Counted from the stretch's first letter, positions 1 to 8,130 are shown. The stretch is 23,111 nt of DNA from ANME-2 cluster archaeon (GCA_023544495.1 JAMJFV010000010.1:1-23111), one strand, 5' to 3'. Notes: generated by a model from the letters alone, not told the origin. Translations and numbers: made by a program.

Positions 1-570
1 ACCATAGAACTCTTCAACGTCTTCATCATGCAGGTTGCGTGTCCGGTCGTCCCTGGCACTATATCTCACCATTGCTTTTGTCAGTTCTTCCTTGACCTTT
101 TCCATGTCAGTGATGTAGGTGGCTTCTATCTTCTCAATGAACGTCAGTTCATTCTTGAACAACATCATGGTAGCCCTGGCGATCTGTGAAAAGGAATTAA
201 GACCTTTTGCAATGGCATCCTTATTGATCCGGAGCCACACATCATACCGCTGGTTCAGGTGCATGACACCCTGGATATAGTTCTGGAAATCATGGTTACG
301 CCTCTCAACAATGGCCTCAAGGTCAGGTTCAACCAGTTCGCCTGCTACGCGGTATATCATGGCCAGTGGATAACGTCCGCCCTCTTCCATTTCAGAGAGG
401 TCAGGACCGATAAGCGTGAATTTACCGTCCTCTATTTCGTCCAGTCCCACAGCATTAACCAGTTCGAACCCTTCGGATTTCGGGCCGGCCAGTTCAACGT
501 ACATATCATCCTTACGGACTCTTTCCCCTTCGAACATAGGGGATATCTCAAATGGAAATTCATCTGCCAT
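1..570 (-). CDS. cdhC: Acetyl-CoA decarbonylase/synthase beta subunit CdhC (acetyl-CoA synthase), 5' part
   Basis: The reading frame stays open from an ATG at 570 to the window edge, giving 190 codons of the N-terminal part; the C-terminus lies outside. The start reads MADEFPFEISPMFEGERVRK, followed by blocks such as KFTLIGPDL, IMHLNQRYDVW-like GVMHLNQRYDVWLRI and RNLHDEDVEEFYG, all typical of methanogen CdhC. In the family, CdhC holds the nickel-iron A-cluster and joins a methyl group, CO and CoA into acetyl-CoA; the A-cluster cysteines would lie mostly beyond the edge, so they cannot be checked here. A GTGAGG Shine-Dalgarno site sits about 8 nt before the ATG. It follows cdhB by 53 bp and is the third gene of the cdhA-cdhB-cdhC operon. 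Truncation is only due to the window limit. Confidence 0.95.
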   Translation of the reverse strand, partial: MADEFPFEISPMFEGERVRKDDMYVELAGPKSEGFELVNAVGLDEIEDGKFTLIGPDLSEMEEGGRYPLAMIYRVAGELVEPDLEAIVERRNHDFQNYIQGVMHLNQRYDVWLRINKDAIAKGLNSFSQIARATMMLFKNELTFIEKIEATYITDMEKVKEELTKAMVRYSARDDRTRNLHDEDVEEFYG

Positions 571-623
571 TGTCTATCCTCACGATTTTTTGTTTCTTGT
601 AGATCATTCTTGCCAGTAATTCA

Positions 624-1154
624 TTATAATTCTGCTACAACCATGTCCAGTGCCTTTAAAAAATCATCCGGTTTAAGGTTGCCGAAGGATTGCTGGGCAT
701 TCGGGTGATAGTGTCTGTCGATCGATATTATCTTGATATTTGTAAAATTCTTCAGGGTTGACATCAACTGGCTGGCATAGTAGTACGTATGCCCGAGGAA
801 TATGGTTGTATCATAACCTCCTTTACCATCGAATCCTTTCCAGCCAGGGTCTTTCAGGTACGAGACCAGGGCGTGCAGGTTCACATACGTGGCATCAATA
901 CCTTCCTCTTTCAACCGCTTTATACTGTTTCCAGTAGCAGCCACCGGGATGCCTTTTTCAGCTATGCGTTTGACCATATCGATGACCCCATCATCAGCAC
1001 CGGCAGTTCCTATGATAAGCAGCGGGCGCCTGGCCTTTGAAATAAGTTTGCCTGCCATCTCAGCCTGAATGGCTTTTGCCATCTTTGGACCCGGAATATT
1101 GGCCCTGTCGAAAGGCACAGCATTTCGTGTCGTGTCCAGTTCTTTCGCTGCCAT
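624..1154 (-). CDS. cdhB: Acetyl-CoA decarbonylase/synthase epsilon subunit CdhB
   Basis: This 176-residue protein begins MAAKELDTTRNAVPFDRANI and has the compact Rossmann-like layout of the CO dehydrogenase epsilon subunit, including RRPLLIIGTAGADDG and the end block FGNLKPDDFLKALDMVV. In the family, epsilon binds the alpha subunit in the alpha2-epsilon2 CO dehydrogenase component; its exact function is not settled. I chose the ATG at 1154 because it overlaps the cdhA stop by one base (TAATG) and is preceded by an AGGGGG ribosome site about 10 nt upstream. A GTG seven codons earlier (1175) would place the start inside cdhA and has no better ribosome site. The overlap suggests translational coupling with cdhA. 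Confidence 0.93.
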   Translation of the reverse strand: MAAKELDTTRNAVPFDRANIPGPKMAKAIQAEMAGKLISKARRPLLIIGTAGADDGVIDMVKRIAEKGIPVAATGNSIKRLKEEGIDATYVNLHALVSYLKDPGWKGFDGKGGYDTTIFLGHTYYYASQLMSTLKNFTNIKIISIDRHYHPNAQQSFGNLKPDDFLKALDMVVAEL

Positions 1155-3532
1155 TATTCGCTTGCCCCCTTGCACAACCTGGGTATATTTGTGGGCTGGA
1201 AGGATACGTCCACCTTCCTGGCTGGTCCCTCAAGCACTTTCTTCCTGTTCCAGTCGATCTTCCATCCATGTTCCTTTTCCAGTTTTTTGAGCAATTCTTC
1301 CCTCTTTGCCAGTGGCAGGTCTGCCTCGCTCCTTACATAGATATACCAGTCATCAGGCAGTATGCCCAGATACTTCTCGCTCATTTCGATATAATGGGTC
1401 AGCTTGATCATCCGTCCCAGGTTATTATCGCTCGGCCTGAAACACAGTTTTGCCAGCATGGGCAGGACTTCTGCTTTTGTTTCCGCCGATACCAGGAGAT
1501 GTTCGGGCACGGGTTCGATATTCTGTACTGAACCATCCCTTGCATCCAGCACGTTCCATTTTTCTTTGTCATATGGCTTGCCCAGGTATGCACGCCTGTA
1601 TTTTGGCCCATGGGGCCCCACTACAACAGGAATACCTAACCTGTTGCAACCGGTCCCTATCGTAAGCGCTTTTTGTGAATATGCACCCCAGGCCAGGCCT
1701 ACAGCTCCTATCCTGTTGAGCACATAATCAGCGATTTCTTCCCAGTTGCCATCAATTTCACGCCTGGCAAATATGGACGCCACTTTGATGGCGGTTGCTG
1801 ATATATGTGCATTTGAAACACATGAACCGGTGTTTAACAGGTTCCCTTTAAGAAACCGGCCCGGATAGCGTTCATACAAGGTTTTGCCTTCATCATCTTT
1901 GTGCATGCCAATATCCATGGCACTGCATCCTGAAGTAACGACAATATAACTTCGCTGCAGCATTTCTTCGGCAATCTCATATATGTCACGGCTACCGTCG
2001 GGATAGTTGGGACAACCTACAATGGCTACAACGCCCGGAGTGGTCCCGAGCACAAGATTGACCCCCTCTTCCCGTATCTCGGGGTCGCCTACCTGGCCCC
2101 GGCCGATCCTGACCTTTCCTTTCTCTTCACGGATAACCCTCTGCGAAGCTTTTTCTATGACATTCAGTATGGGTATGCCTTTTGGACATTCGAAATCACA
2201 ACGTCCGCATCCTATACATCTATCATGCAATTCTTCGAACAGTGTCAGGTCTCCTCCGGCCGCAGCTTCCATTGCTTTGTCGATGTCAAGTCCCTGTGGG
2301 CAGCCGATAACACATGCACCGCACTGGCTGCAACTTGATGTCAGTTTCCTGAATTCATCATCGTCAGGTAGGGCAGTGATCCCCATCTCTTTACGGACAG
2401 GAGCCATCTTCAATACAAGTTCCGGTGCCAGTTCGCCCACTTTAGCATAATCGAACAACAGGGCGCCTGGCTGGTCACCCGATACAAGGTCCTGGATAAT
2501 GGCATCAACCTCGTCCTTGCTCCTGTTCTGAAGACCGTACATGATCTTATCGTTCGTAGCAATGACCGGGATATGGAGTTTACTGGCTTCCCGCAATACA
2601 TCGGCCCTGACACATTGCTCGTCCACCACTATCACATCAGGGATACCTGAGCGGATGTACTTGAGCTGCTTGGACATCGGTCCCACTATCTTTGCATTCT
2701 CGTTATATCGTGTCATGTCATGGGCAGTACAGCACAGACCTGCCAGTTCTATCTTATCGAACAGGTCATGCGTTTCCATGTAGTCCATAATATACGTAAC
2801 AGCAGCCACGTTATGTCCAATACACAGCAAAACTGGTTTGGTAGAATCAATGGAACCCATACCTATGTCTGCCAGAGGGGTATCTTCCTGGCTTTTCGGC
2901 ATACCCAGGCATGATATCTGGATAATATCAGATACTTCCATACCGAGGTGGTCAAGCATACCTGCATGCAGGGCCTTGGACTCGAAATCCCGGGAACTGC
3001 CTTCCTGGCCGGTATGGGCAGTTGCCAGTAGCTGGGTTATCTGTTCTTCAATATAATCCAGTACAGGAATGAAATCGCCGATGGTTTCGGGTTTGATGCC
3101 CATAATGGTCTGAGTGAGGGGCGCTTTGAGGTTACTGGGCCCCACATCGATCGGATGGTCTGCTCCAAAACGTTTGATAAGGTTATTCAGTAAGTGCCTG
3201 CCATGGGCCGAGTGGGCAGCAGTGCCTATCAGGCCTTTAAGCATAGCTTCACGGGCCTGGTGGGCTTCCATGTCGATGCCGCAAGCTCCCTCCTTGTTAC
3301 CTGTCAGGTCACATTTACCATAGGTACAGTAACAGCACATATCACAAACTGGTGAATATACAGGTCCGTACCTGTCCAGCAGCTTCATATCCCAATCCCG
3401 AAGGTCATGGATTTCAGGTGCGGGAGTTGGGCCTTCTGCTACCTCTGCTTCACCGGGCGATACTATGCGACCTATAGTTATTTGGACATTTTCCAGGTTC
3501 TCAATAGTGAATCGTCCTTTTTTAATTGCCAT
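1154..3532 (-). CDS. cdhA: Acetyl-CoA decarbonylase/synthase alpha subunit CdhA (CO dehydrogenase)
   Basis: CdhA is the nickel-iron CO dehydrogenase of the archaeal acetyl-CoA decarbonylase/synthase complex. The 792-residue product (start MAIKKGRFTIENLENVQITI) matches the usual length of about 800. Visible motifs: a cysteine cluster around residues 63-84 (CDMCCYCTYGKC, then GACGIDM) for the B/D clusters; GHNVAAVTYIMDY near 239-251 and GLCCTAHD near 266-273, in the C-cluster region; two ferredoxin-type motifs CSQCGACVIGCP near 401-412 and CIGCGRCDFECP near 439-450; and GCPNYPDGSRD further on. The complex either cleaves acetyl-CoA or makes it from C1 units. The ATG at 3532 has an AGGAG site 11-12 nt upstream; an in-frame start 13 codons earlier (3571) lacks this support. 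First gene of the operon, with a long AT-rich leader region upstream. Confidence 0.97.
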   Translation of the reverse strand: MAIKKGRFTIENLENVQITIGRIVSPGEAEVAEGPTPAPEIHDLRDWDMKLLDRYGPVYSPVCDMCCYCTYGKCDLTGNKEGACGIDMEAHQAREAMLKGLIGTAAHSAHGRHLLNNLIKRFGADHPIDVGPSNLKAPLTQTIMGIKPETIGDFIPVLDYIEEQITQLLATAHTGQEGSSRDFESKALHAGMLDHLGMEVSDIIQISCLGMPKSQEDTPLADIGMGSIDSTKPVLLCIGHNVAAVTYIMDYMETHDLFDKIELAGLCCTAHDMTRYNENAKIVGPMSKQLKYIRSGIPDVIVVDEQCVRADVLREASKLHIPVIATNDKIMYGLQNRSKDEVDAIIQDLVSGDQPGALLFDYAKVGELAPELVLKMAPVRKEMGITALPDDDEFRKLTSSCSQCGACVIGCPQGLDIDKAMEAAAGGDLTLFEELHDRCIGCGRCDFECPKGIPILNVIEKASQRVIREEKGKVRIGRGQVGDPEIREEGVNLVLGTTPGVVAIVGCPNYPDGSRDIYEIAEEMLQRSYIVVTSGCSAMDIGMHKDDEGKTLYERYPGRFLKGNLLNTGSCVSNAHISATAIKVASIFARREIDGNWEEIADYVLNRIGAVGLAWGAYSQKALTIGTGCNRLGIPVVVGPHGPKYRRAYLGKPYDKEKWNVLDARDGSVQNIEPVPEHLLVSAETKAEVLPMLAKLCFRPSDNNLGRMIKLTHYIEMSEKYLGILPDDWYIYVRSEADLPLAKREELLKKLEKEHGWKIDWNRKKVLEGPARKVDVSFQPTNIPRLCKGASE

Positions 3533-3604
3533 TGGGTTAAACTCTCCTTTAAGATAAGATGAACCTAGCATGGTTCAATCAAATGGTTTGTCTTTACGAC
3601 CATG

Positions 3605-3634
3605 AAATTTATAATATTTATAATATTTAAATAT
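3605..3634 (-). promoter_or_regulatory. Candidate TATA region of the cdhA operon
   Basis: A 30-bp run made only of A and T, with two overlapping TTTATAATA units, lies 73-102 bp upstream of the cdhA ATG. Read on the minus strand it offers an archaeal TATA box (about ATATTTAAATATTATAAA). Transcription would begin roughly 25 bp downstream, leaving a leader of about 50 nt that includes the AGGAG ribosome site. Assigned by composition and spacing only. Confidence 0.45.
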
Positions 3635-3789
3635 GGTTATCCTTCAACTCGTTACTGTTAATGCTGCACTCGCGGTTTTCTTACCAGGACTATATATTTT
3701 ATACCATTTGACTGGGCTGATTTTACCTTTAAATAAATTCTATTATATTAAACGCTTTCGCAAATATCATGATTATTAAGCATATACAA

Positions 3790-3801
3790 AAATTTAAATA
3801 T
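3790..3801 (+). promoter_or_regulatory. Candidate TATA box of rnhB
   Basis: AAATTTAAATAT lies about 70 bp before the rnhB ATG, which predicts a start of transcription near 3820 and a leader of around 45 nt. A second AT-rich stretch (GAGATTTAAAAGG) follows directly. Assigned by composition and spacing. Confidence 0.4.
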
Positions 3802-3865
3802 GAGATTTAAAAGGAATACGGTAATATCACATTAGTTAAATAGAACCCTGACTGGAATTGGTACA

Positions 3866-4510
3866 ATGCTTGTGGCAGGTGTGGATGAAGCTGGAAAAGG
3901 GCCTGTATTGGGGCCGATGATCGTGGCCGGGGTAGTTATGGAAGAGAACAGGCTTCCAGAGTTACAGCTATTGGGAGTAAAAGATTCAAAGGTCCTGTCA
4001 CAGACGCGGAGAAATTACCTGTCGGCAAAGATAAAAGAGATCGCTTCAGCCTATTACATGCTTGAGATAAGTGCTGTCCAGATAGACGAAATGCGCAAGA
4101 TAATGACCATGAACCAGTTAATGGTAGTGGCTCATACAAAAGTGCTGGAACACCTGCGTCCGGACCGTGCATACCTGGATGCTGCCGATGTTCTGGAGGA
4201 CCGTTTCGGAACCAATGTGAAAAAGAAGTACGACGGGACCATAGAAGTGATCGCAAAACACAAAGCAGACGCTACATACCCTGTTGTTGCAGCAGCATCT
4301 ATACTTGCCAAGGTACAGAGGGACAGGATCATAAGGGATACGGAAAGGGAAATGGGAATGGTGCTGGGCAGCGGATATCCTTCTGACCCCAGGACCAGGA
4401 AATTCCTGGAAGGCTGGATGAAATTACATGAGGATCTTCCTGATATTGCTCGACATTCATGGAAAACATCGGAAAACCTGCTCCAACAATGCGTAAATGA
4501 TGGAGAATAA
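3866..4510 (+). CDS. rnhB: Ribonuclease HII
   Basis: RNase HII removes single ribonucleotides embedded in DNA and the RNA strand of RNA-DNA hybrids. The 214-residue product shows the family signature VDEAGKGPVLGPM at residues 6-18, supplying catalytic Asp7 and Glu8; Asp105 in AYLDAADVL and Asp135 in KHKADATYPVVAAASI complete the usual four acidic residues. Length fits archaeal RNase HII (about 205-220). The ATG at 3866 leads straight into the family's first strand, so there is no room for a later start; no strong ribosome site is seen before it. It is read divergently from cdhA. A separate RNase HI gene lies at 9631, so the organism has both RNase H types. Confidence 0.95.
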   Translation: MLVAGVDEAGKGPVLGPMIVAGVVMEENRLPELQLLGVKDSKVLSQTRRNYLSAKIKEIASAYYMLEISAVQIDEMRKIMTMNQLMVVAHTKVLEHLRPDRAYLDAADVLEDRFGTNVKKKYDGTIEVIAKHKADATYPVVAAASILAKVQRDRIIRDTEREMGMVLGSGYPSDPRTRKFLEGWMKLHEDLPDIARHSWKTSENLLQQCVNDGE

Positions 4511-4595
4511 TATCACAAATAATAAGTAATTATAAGTAATAAAAAACCATGATGATTTTATCGAGATTACTCGAGACGTAAAAGAGATGAATACT

Positions 4596-4814
4596 ATGGC
4601 TGAGAAAACTTATACAGAACAACCCTGCGGATATTGTGCTGGTACCGGAGAAGCTGAAGGCAAAACGTGTATTGTCTGTAATGGGAAAAAGACTTTCATG
4701 GTAAAAGACCCTGCATTACCATGTCAGTTTTGTAAAGGCAGAGGTTATATGATGCTTGGAACACCCTGCAGAACGTGTAAAGGAACAGGTTGGATGGGTG
4801 TTAAGAAAAGTTAA
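4596..4814 (+). CDS. Small DnaJ-type cysteine-rich zinc protein (function unknown)
   Basis: This 72-residue protein consists almost entirely of four CxxC motifs in DnaJ style: CGYCAGTGE, CIVCNGKK, CQFCKGRG and CRTCKGTG. In DnaJ such C-x2-C-x-G-x-G repeats form two zinc sites that bind unfolded protein, but here there is no J domain or substrate-binding domain, so a DnaJ role cannot be assumed. Two in-frame ATGs are possible: 4587, which touches a GAG, and 4596, which lies about 7 nt after GAGATGA; I prefer 4596. An AT-rich box near 4520-4550 may be its promoter, and a strong hairpin with a T-run follows at 4867. It could be a zinc-binding chaperone-like or redox protein. Confidence 0.8.
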   Translation: MAEKTYTEQPCGYCAGTGEAEGKTCIVCNGKKTFMVKDPALPCQFCKGRGYMMLGTPCRTCKGTGWMGVKKS

Positions 4815-4866
4815 TACATTTTTTAGTAATGTTTTGAAGGAATAAGGGTGAAATTCACTCAGTTAT

Positions 4867-4899
4867 TGCTTTATCAGTATGATAAGGCATACTTTTTTT
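4867..4899 (+). terminator. Hairpin plus T-run terminator
   Basis: TGCTTTATCA (4867-4876) pairs with TGATAAGGCA (4880-4889), giving ten pairs including one G-T, around a 3-nt loop. The run ACTTTTTTTA follows at 4891-4900. It lies about 50 bp after the small zinc gene on the plus strand and overlaps the stop codon of the opposing dph6 gene. On the minus strand no T-run follows the hairpin, so it should act on plus-strand transcripts. Confidence 0.65.
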
Positions 4900-5566
4900 A
4901 TTTTGGTACAAGTTTTACCTCTTTCACTTGATAGGATCCCCAATCTCCTTTCCATACCGTTTCAGTATCGAGTATCTCTATCCTTGATGTGAAAAAGGGT
5001 GCATCCAGTACAAGAGTTTCGTATTCTCCCCCTTCACCACAGACATGTATCCGATAGCTGCGGCTCAGTTCAAGCAGTTCATCTATTGCAGCAATGTCAA
5101 TTACCCTACCCAGCCATTTTTCATTAAGACCCATGGCAGCAACCTGGACTATCCTGATATCCATGACACTGACCATATCCCTGAGCAACTGCGCAGGGTC
5201 CCTGTGCCATAAAGGTTCTACCACCTCAAGCCCCATGTCGTCGCATATCCTGTGTACCCTGCTGCCCTGGTATACTGATTCGATGGCCCCCACGACCACA
5301 CCGTCCACGTCCAGGGCACTCAGTGCTCGTTCAAGGTCTGCCAGTTCCTCTTCCTTCTCTCCACTGCTGGTTTCAAGCACAAGCGGAATGCCGCATGCCC
5401 TGGAAATCATATCTACGATATGGATGTTAATGGAATGGAACATGTAGGAATCGTCCCGGGAGGGTTTGATGGTTACCAGGTGGGTCACCTCATGTCCGTC
5501 AAGTTGGGCCAGATAGATAGCATAGATAGAGTCCTTTCCGCCAGAGGTCAGTGCTGCCAGTTTCAT
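4898..5566 (-). CDS. dph6: Diphthine-ammonia ligase Dph6-type ATP pyrophosphatase
   Basis: The 222-residue product has the PP-loop SGGKDS at residues 8-13 and the family block CGEGGEYETLVLDAPFF at 176-192. In eukaryotes and archaea this family (Dph6, also called ATP-binding domain-containing ATPase) catalyses the last step of diphthamide synthesis on elongation factor 2, using ATP and ammonia. The ATG at 5566 gives the canonical start MKLAALTSGGKDS; upstream in-frame codons to 5644 would add a non-conserved tail that overlaps the neighbouring gene. No Shine-Dalgarno site precedes the ATG, and a TATA-like box is centred 28 bp upstream, so a leaderless transcript is likely. It diverges from the cfbB-like gene. 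Confidence 0.88.
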   Translation of the reverse strand: MKLAALTSGGKDSIYAIYLAQLDGHEVTHLVTIKPSRDDSYMFHSINIHIVDMISRACGIPLVLETSSGEKEEELADLERALSALDVDGVVVGAIESVYQGSRVHRICDDMGLEVVEPLWHRDPAQLLRDMVSVMDIRIVQVAAMGLNEKWLGRVIDIAAIDELLELSRSYRIHVCGEGGEYETLVLDAPFFTSRIEILDTETVWKGDWGSYQVKEVKLVPK

Positions 5567-5586
5567 GTTCTGTACATTGCAGTGAC

Positions 5587-5601
5587 AAATATAAATATAT
5601 A
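5587..5601. promoter_or_regulatory. Shared bidirectional TATA region of dph6 and the a,c-diamide synthase gene
   Basis: AAATATAAATATATA is the only AT-rich box in the 60-bp gap between the two divergent starts. Its centre is 28 bp from the dph6 ATG and 33 bp from the other ATG. With the usual archaeal TATA-to-start distance of about 25 bp, both messages would have leaders of only a few nucleotides. Neither gene has a visible ribosome site, which agrees with this. Confidence 0.5.
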
Positions 5602-5626
5602 GTTTCAGGTCACCTTCTTCCACCAT

Positions 5627-7096
5627 ATGAACGAAAGCGAACAAACCGGTGAACTGGTGGACATACCCAGAATACTTATTGCAGGAGACCGCTCATCCAG
5701 CGGCAAGACCACCATTTCCACGGGCCTGATGTCAGTGTTGAATCGAAGGGGTTTGCGTGTCCAGTCTTTCAAGGTAGGACTGGATTATATCGACCCAAGT
5801 TATCACACGGAAGTGACTGGCCGGCCCGGCCGCAACATCGATGGTCATCTGATGAACCGAAAAGCTGTGCTGGAAGTGTTCCATCACGGTAACAGCTATA
5901 AAGGGGGTGCAGATATTGCAATCATCGAAGGAGTAAGGGGTCTGTTCGAGGGCCTGGAAGGTCTGAGCGAGTCAGGCAGTACAGCACAGATTGCCAAGAT
6001 GCTGGACTGCGCTGTGGTTCTGGTGATCGATGCCCGCAGCATAACACGCAGCGCGGCGGCCGTAGTCATGGGTTATAAGTCTTTTGATCCTGACGTGAAA
6101 ATAACAGGTGTCATCCTGAACAATATCGGTGGCGTAAGACATGCCCGCAAGGCCAGAGAGGCCATTGAGACATATACAGACACTCCGGTCATTGGTGAGA
6201 TACACCGCAACGATTCCATGAATATCAGTATGCGCCATCTTGGCCTTATTCCTGCAATAGAGGGACGGCGCAAGCTGGATGATTTTGACAGGCGCATCAA
6301 AGGGATCGAAGATATCATCAGGGAAGGTATTGAGATTGATACTGTGCTTGAAATGGCAAAAAGTGCGCCACCTATGAAACGTCCTGAACCTGATATATTC
6401 GTCGCAGTCCCGGAAGGGAACAATCCTGTTATTGGAATAGCCCTGGACGAGGCGTTCAACTTTTATTACCGCGACAATCTTGACCTGCTTGAACTGGCAG
6501 GGGCGAAACTTGAATTTTTCAGTCCTTTGAATGATGCACATCCACCCGAAATGGACGGGCTGTACATTGGAGGCGGGTACCCAGAACTGTATGCTCCGGG
6601 ACTGTCGGCCAACGAAAGTATGCGACAGCATATTTACGCGATGTCACGGGCTGGAATGCCGATCTATGCCGAATGCGGGGGTTTGATGTATCTTACCGGT
6701 GAAATAGTCACCGGGAAAGTGAAGACATCTTCGTACCGCACTGCAGATATGCCTGAAGGGAAATATGCAATGGTGGGCGCACTGCCCGGAAGGACAATGA
6801 TGGGACGGAGCCGGGTTGTCAGTTACAGCCGTGGTAGTTTTGTTGAAAGAACACCCATAGGAAATACCAGGGACACATTTTTTGGCCATGAATTCCACCA
6901 TTCAGAGATCATTGATATCCCCGATAATGCCAGATTCGGGATAAAACTGGAGAGGGGTATTGGAATTAAAGATGGGTACGACGGGTTGATGGTCAAGAAT
7001 ACCATGGGAGTTTATTCCCACCTGCATGCAGCATCGTACCGGGAGTTTGCACCCAGGTTTATTGATTCATGCGGGCGGATCACATATTGGAAGTGA
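5627..7096 (+). CDS. cfbB: CbiA/CfbB family a,c-diamide synthase (cofactor F430 or corrinoid synthesis)
   Basis: The 489-residue protein has an N-terminal P-loop domain (AGDRSSSGKTT, residues 19-29; KVGLDYIDPSYH, 49-60) and a C-terminal class I glutamine amidotransferase-like domain with the nucleophile Cys350 in YAECGGLMYL and His465/His467 in YSHLHA. Members amidate the a and c acetate side chains of a tetrapyrrole using glutamine and ATP. Two close relatives exist in methanogens: CfbB, acting on Ni-sirohydrochlorin for coenzyme F430, and CbiA, acting on cobyrinate for corrinoids. Sequence inspection alone does not separate them; I lean to CfbB because the window is rich in methanogenesis genes, but no other cfb gene is present here. 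Promoter shared with dph6; its 3' end meets nop5 with 10 bp between. Confidence 0.85.
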   Translation: MNESEQTGELVDIPRILIAGDRSSSGKTTISTGLMSVLNRRGLRVQSFKVGLDYIDPSYHTEVTGRPGRNIDGHLMNRKAVLEVFHHGNSYKGGADIAIIEGVRGLFEGLEGLSESGSTAQIAKMLDCAVVLVIDARSITRSAAAVVMGYKSFDPDVKITGVILNNIGGVRHARKAREAIETYTDTPVIGEIHRNDSMNISMRHLGLIPAIEGRRKLDDFDRRIKGIEDIIREGIEIDTVLEMAKSAPPMKRPEPDIFVAVPEGNNPVIGIALDEAFNFYYRDNLDLLELAGAKLEFFSPLNDAHPPEMDGLYIGGGYPELYAPGLSANESMRQHIYAMSRAGMPIYAECGGLMYLTGEIVTGKVKTSSYRTADMPEGKYAMVGALPGRTMMGRSRVVSYSRGSFVERTPIGNTRDTFFGHEFHHSEIIDIPDNARFGIKLERGIGIKDGYDGLMVKNTMGVYSHLHAASYREFAPRFIDSCGRITYWK

Positions 7097-7106
7097 ACGT
7101 ACAATA

Positions 7107-8111
7107 TCAGACGTCTGGTTTCTTGCTGCCCCTCCGTTTTGGCGGGAACGGATACTTTATATGTAGTTCCTCAACCTTCCGGGTGAGGTCCTCTGTAATT
7201 TCCTTTCTGAAATCCCCTGCATAGAAGTCCACCCGCACAGCCAGTGATATTTTTGCAGCCAGCAATCGAGCGATCTTGCCCCTCAGCCACCATGGGGATT
7301 CCCTGACAAAAGGATGCTGGAATATCACACCGTGTTTGGGTGAAGTGGCATTCCCCCTGAGATGTTTGAACAGTGCTTTTTCTGCACCCAGTATCTGAAT
7401 AGTGCTTGCCGGCATACTGGCAAGTTTTTGGGCTCCTCCGGCTATACTGATCAATCTGGCACTGATATTGACACCTGCAACATCGGACAGATTTGAATAG
7501 TTACGTTCCATGTGGATTTCAATAAATTTGGAGATCTGGTCTTTGGCTTCATAAAGTCCTTCTATGTTTGACGCCATGTCCTTGATAGTATGTGCAAATG
7601 CTTCCGGAAATTCCATTCCAGTTGAGCTTTCTGCAAGGATATGCATATTCTCATTTTCCGGACCAAAGTGGTTAGGATTTTTCCTGGTCCCGTGTTCAGA
7701 TACAAAATGTACGAGCTTTTCGCCTTTTAATCCGATCTCAGGAAAATTCAGGTCATATATTTCTTTTAATCGCTCAGACAATGCATTCGTAATCCTGTCC
7801 AGGTCGTCCAATGCTTCGATTGATTGGACAAGTATTGTGTCGTTCGACCTGGTGGCTTTAATTTGCCGAGTTGCAAGTTCCGTGTACACCGCATGAAAAA
7901 GAACATTATATTCTTCCTCGGTAGTCACAAATCCACATTCTTTAGCAGCAACTCGCAGGTCCAGGCCGTCCACATTATCGGATATTAGATTTATCTGAAC
8001 TTCCTGTAATCTGTCCACAAGGGTTTTCACGTCTTTAGGATACAGGTCACAGGTAAGTATATGTCCATTTTTCACCGTATAAATCCCGAACCATGTTCTT
8101 ACATGATGCAC
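7107..8111 (-). CDS. nop5: Nop5 (Nop56/58 family), C/D-box RNP core protein
   Basis: Nop5 is the scaffold of the archaeal C/D-box RNP: it binds L7Ae and guide RNA with its Nop domain and recruits fibrillarin with its N-terminus for 2'-O-methylation of rRNA and tRNA. The 334-residue product has the N-terminal start TWFGIYTVKNGHILTCDL, a coiled-coil middle, and the Nop signature NLSDVAGVNISARLISIAGG (207-226) with STIQILGAEKALFKHLR (236-252) and SPWWLRGKIA (272-281), then a short basic tail. It is a little shorter than many archaeal Nop5 proteins. The start is a GTG at 8111 with no ribosome site; a TATA-like box centred 26 bp upstream suggests a leaderless message. Fibrillarin, often the next gene, is not in this window. 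Confidence 0.92.
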   Translation of the reverse strand: MHHVRTWFGIYTVKNGHILTCDLYPKDVKTLVDRLQEVQINLISDNVDGLDLRVAAKECGFVTTEEEYNVLFHAVYTELATRQIKATRSNDTILVQSIEALDDLDRITNALSERLKEIYDLNFPEIGLKGEKLVHFVSEHGTRKNPNHFGPENENMHILAESSTGMEFPEAFAHTIKDMASNIEGLYEAKDQISKFIEIHMERNYSNLSDVAGVNISARLISIAGGAQKLASMPASTIQILGAEKALFKHLRGNATSPKHGVIFQHPFVRESPWWLRGKIARLLAAKISLAVRVDFYAGDFRKEITEDLTRKVEELHIKYPFPPKRRGSKKPDV

Positions 8112-8130
8112 TCATTATAATTACACGAGA

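Larger units (their letters stand above)
3533..3865. promoter_or_regulatory. Divergent promoter region between cdhA and rnhB
   Basis: This 333-bp gap holds no convincing gene. It contains several AT-rich boxes: 3605-3634, with repeated TTTATAATA units, which suits a cdhA promoter on the minus strand; 3687-3704 (ACTATATATTTTATACC), usable on either strand; and 3790-3801 (AAATTTAAATAT), which suits rnhB. Depending on the box used, the cdhA leader would be about 50 to 130 nt. Long regulated leaders are known for cdh operons in Methanosarcina, so this gap may carry control elements, but none can be named from sequence alone. Confidence 0.55.

Noticed and set aside
624..1269. Several long frames overlapping cdhB, cdhA, mmp14, sepS and others in other frames or strands
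   Set aside because: They lie inside well-identified genes, have no domain pattern of their own and reflect the codon use of the real gene.
3599..3636. Inverted repeat ACCATGAAATTTA / TAAATATGGT before cdhA
   Set aside because: The arms pair only with gaps, and the AT-rich sequence makes such matches likely by chance.
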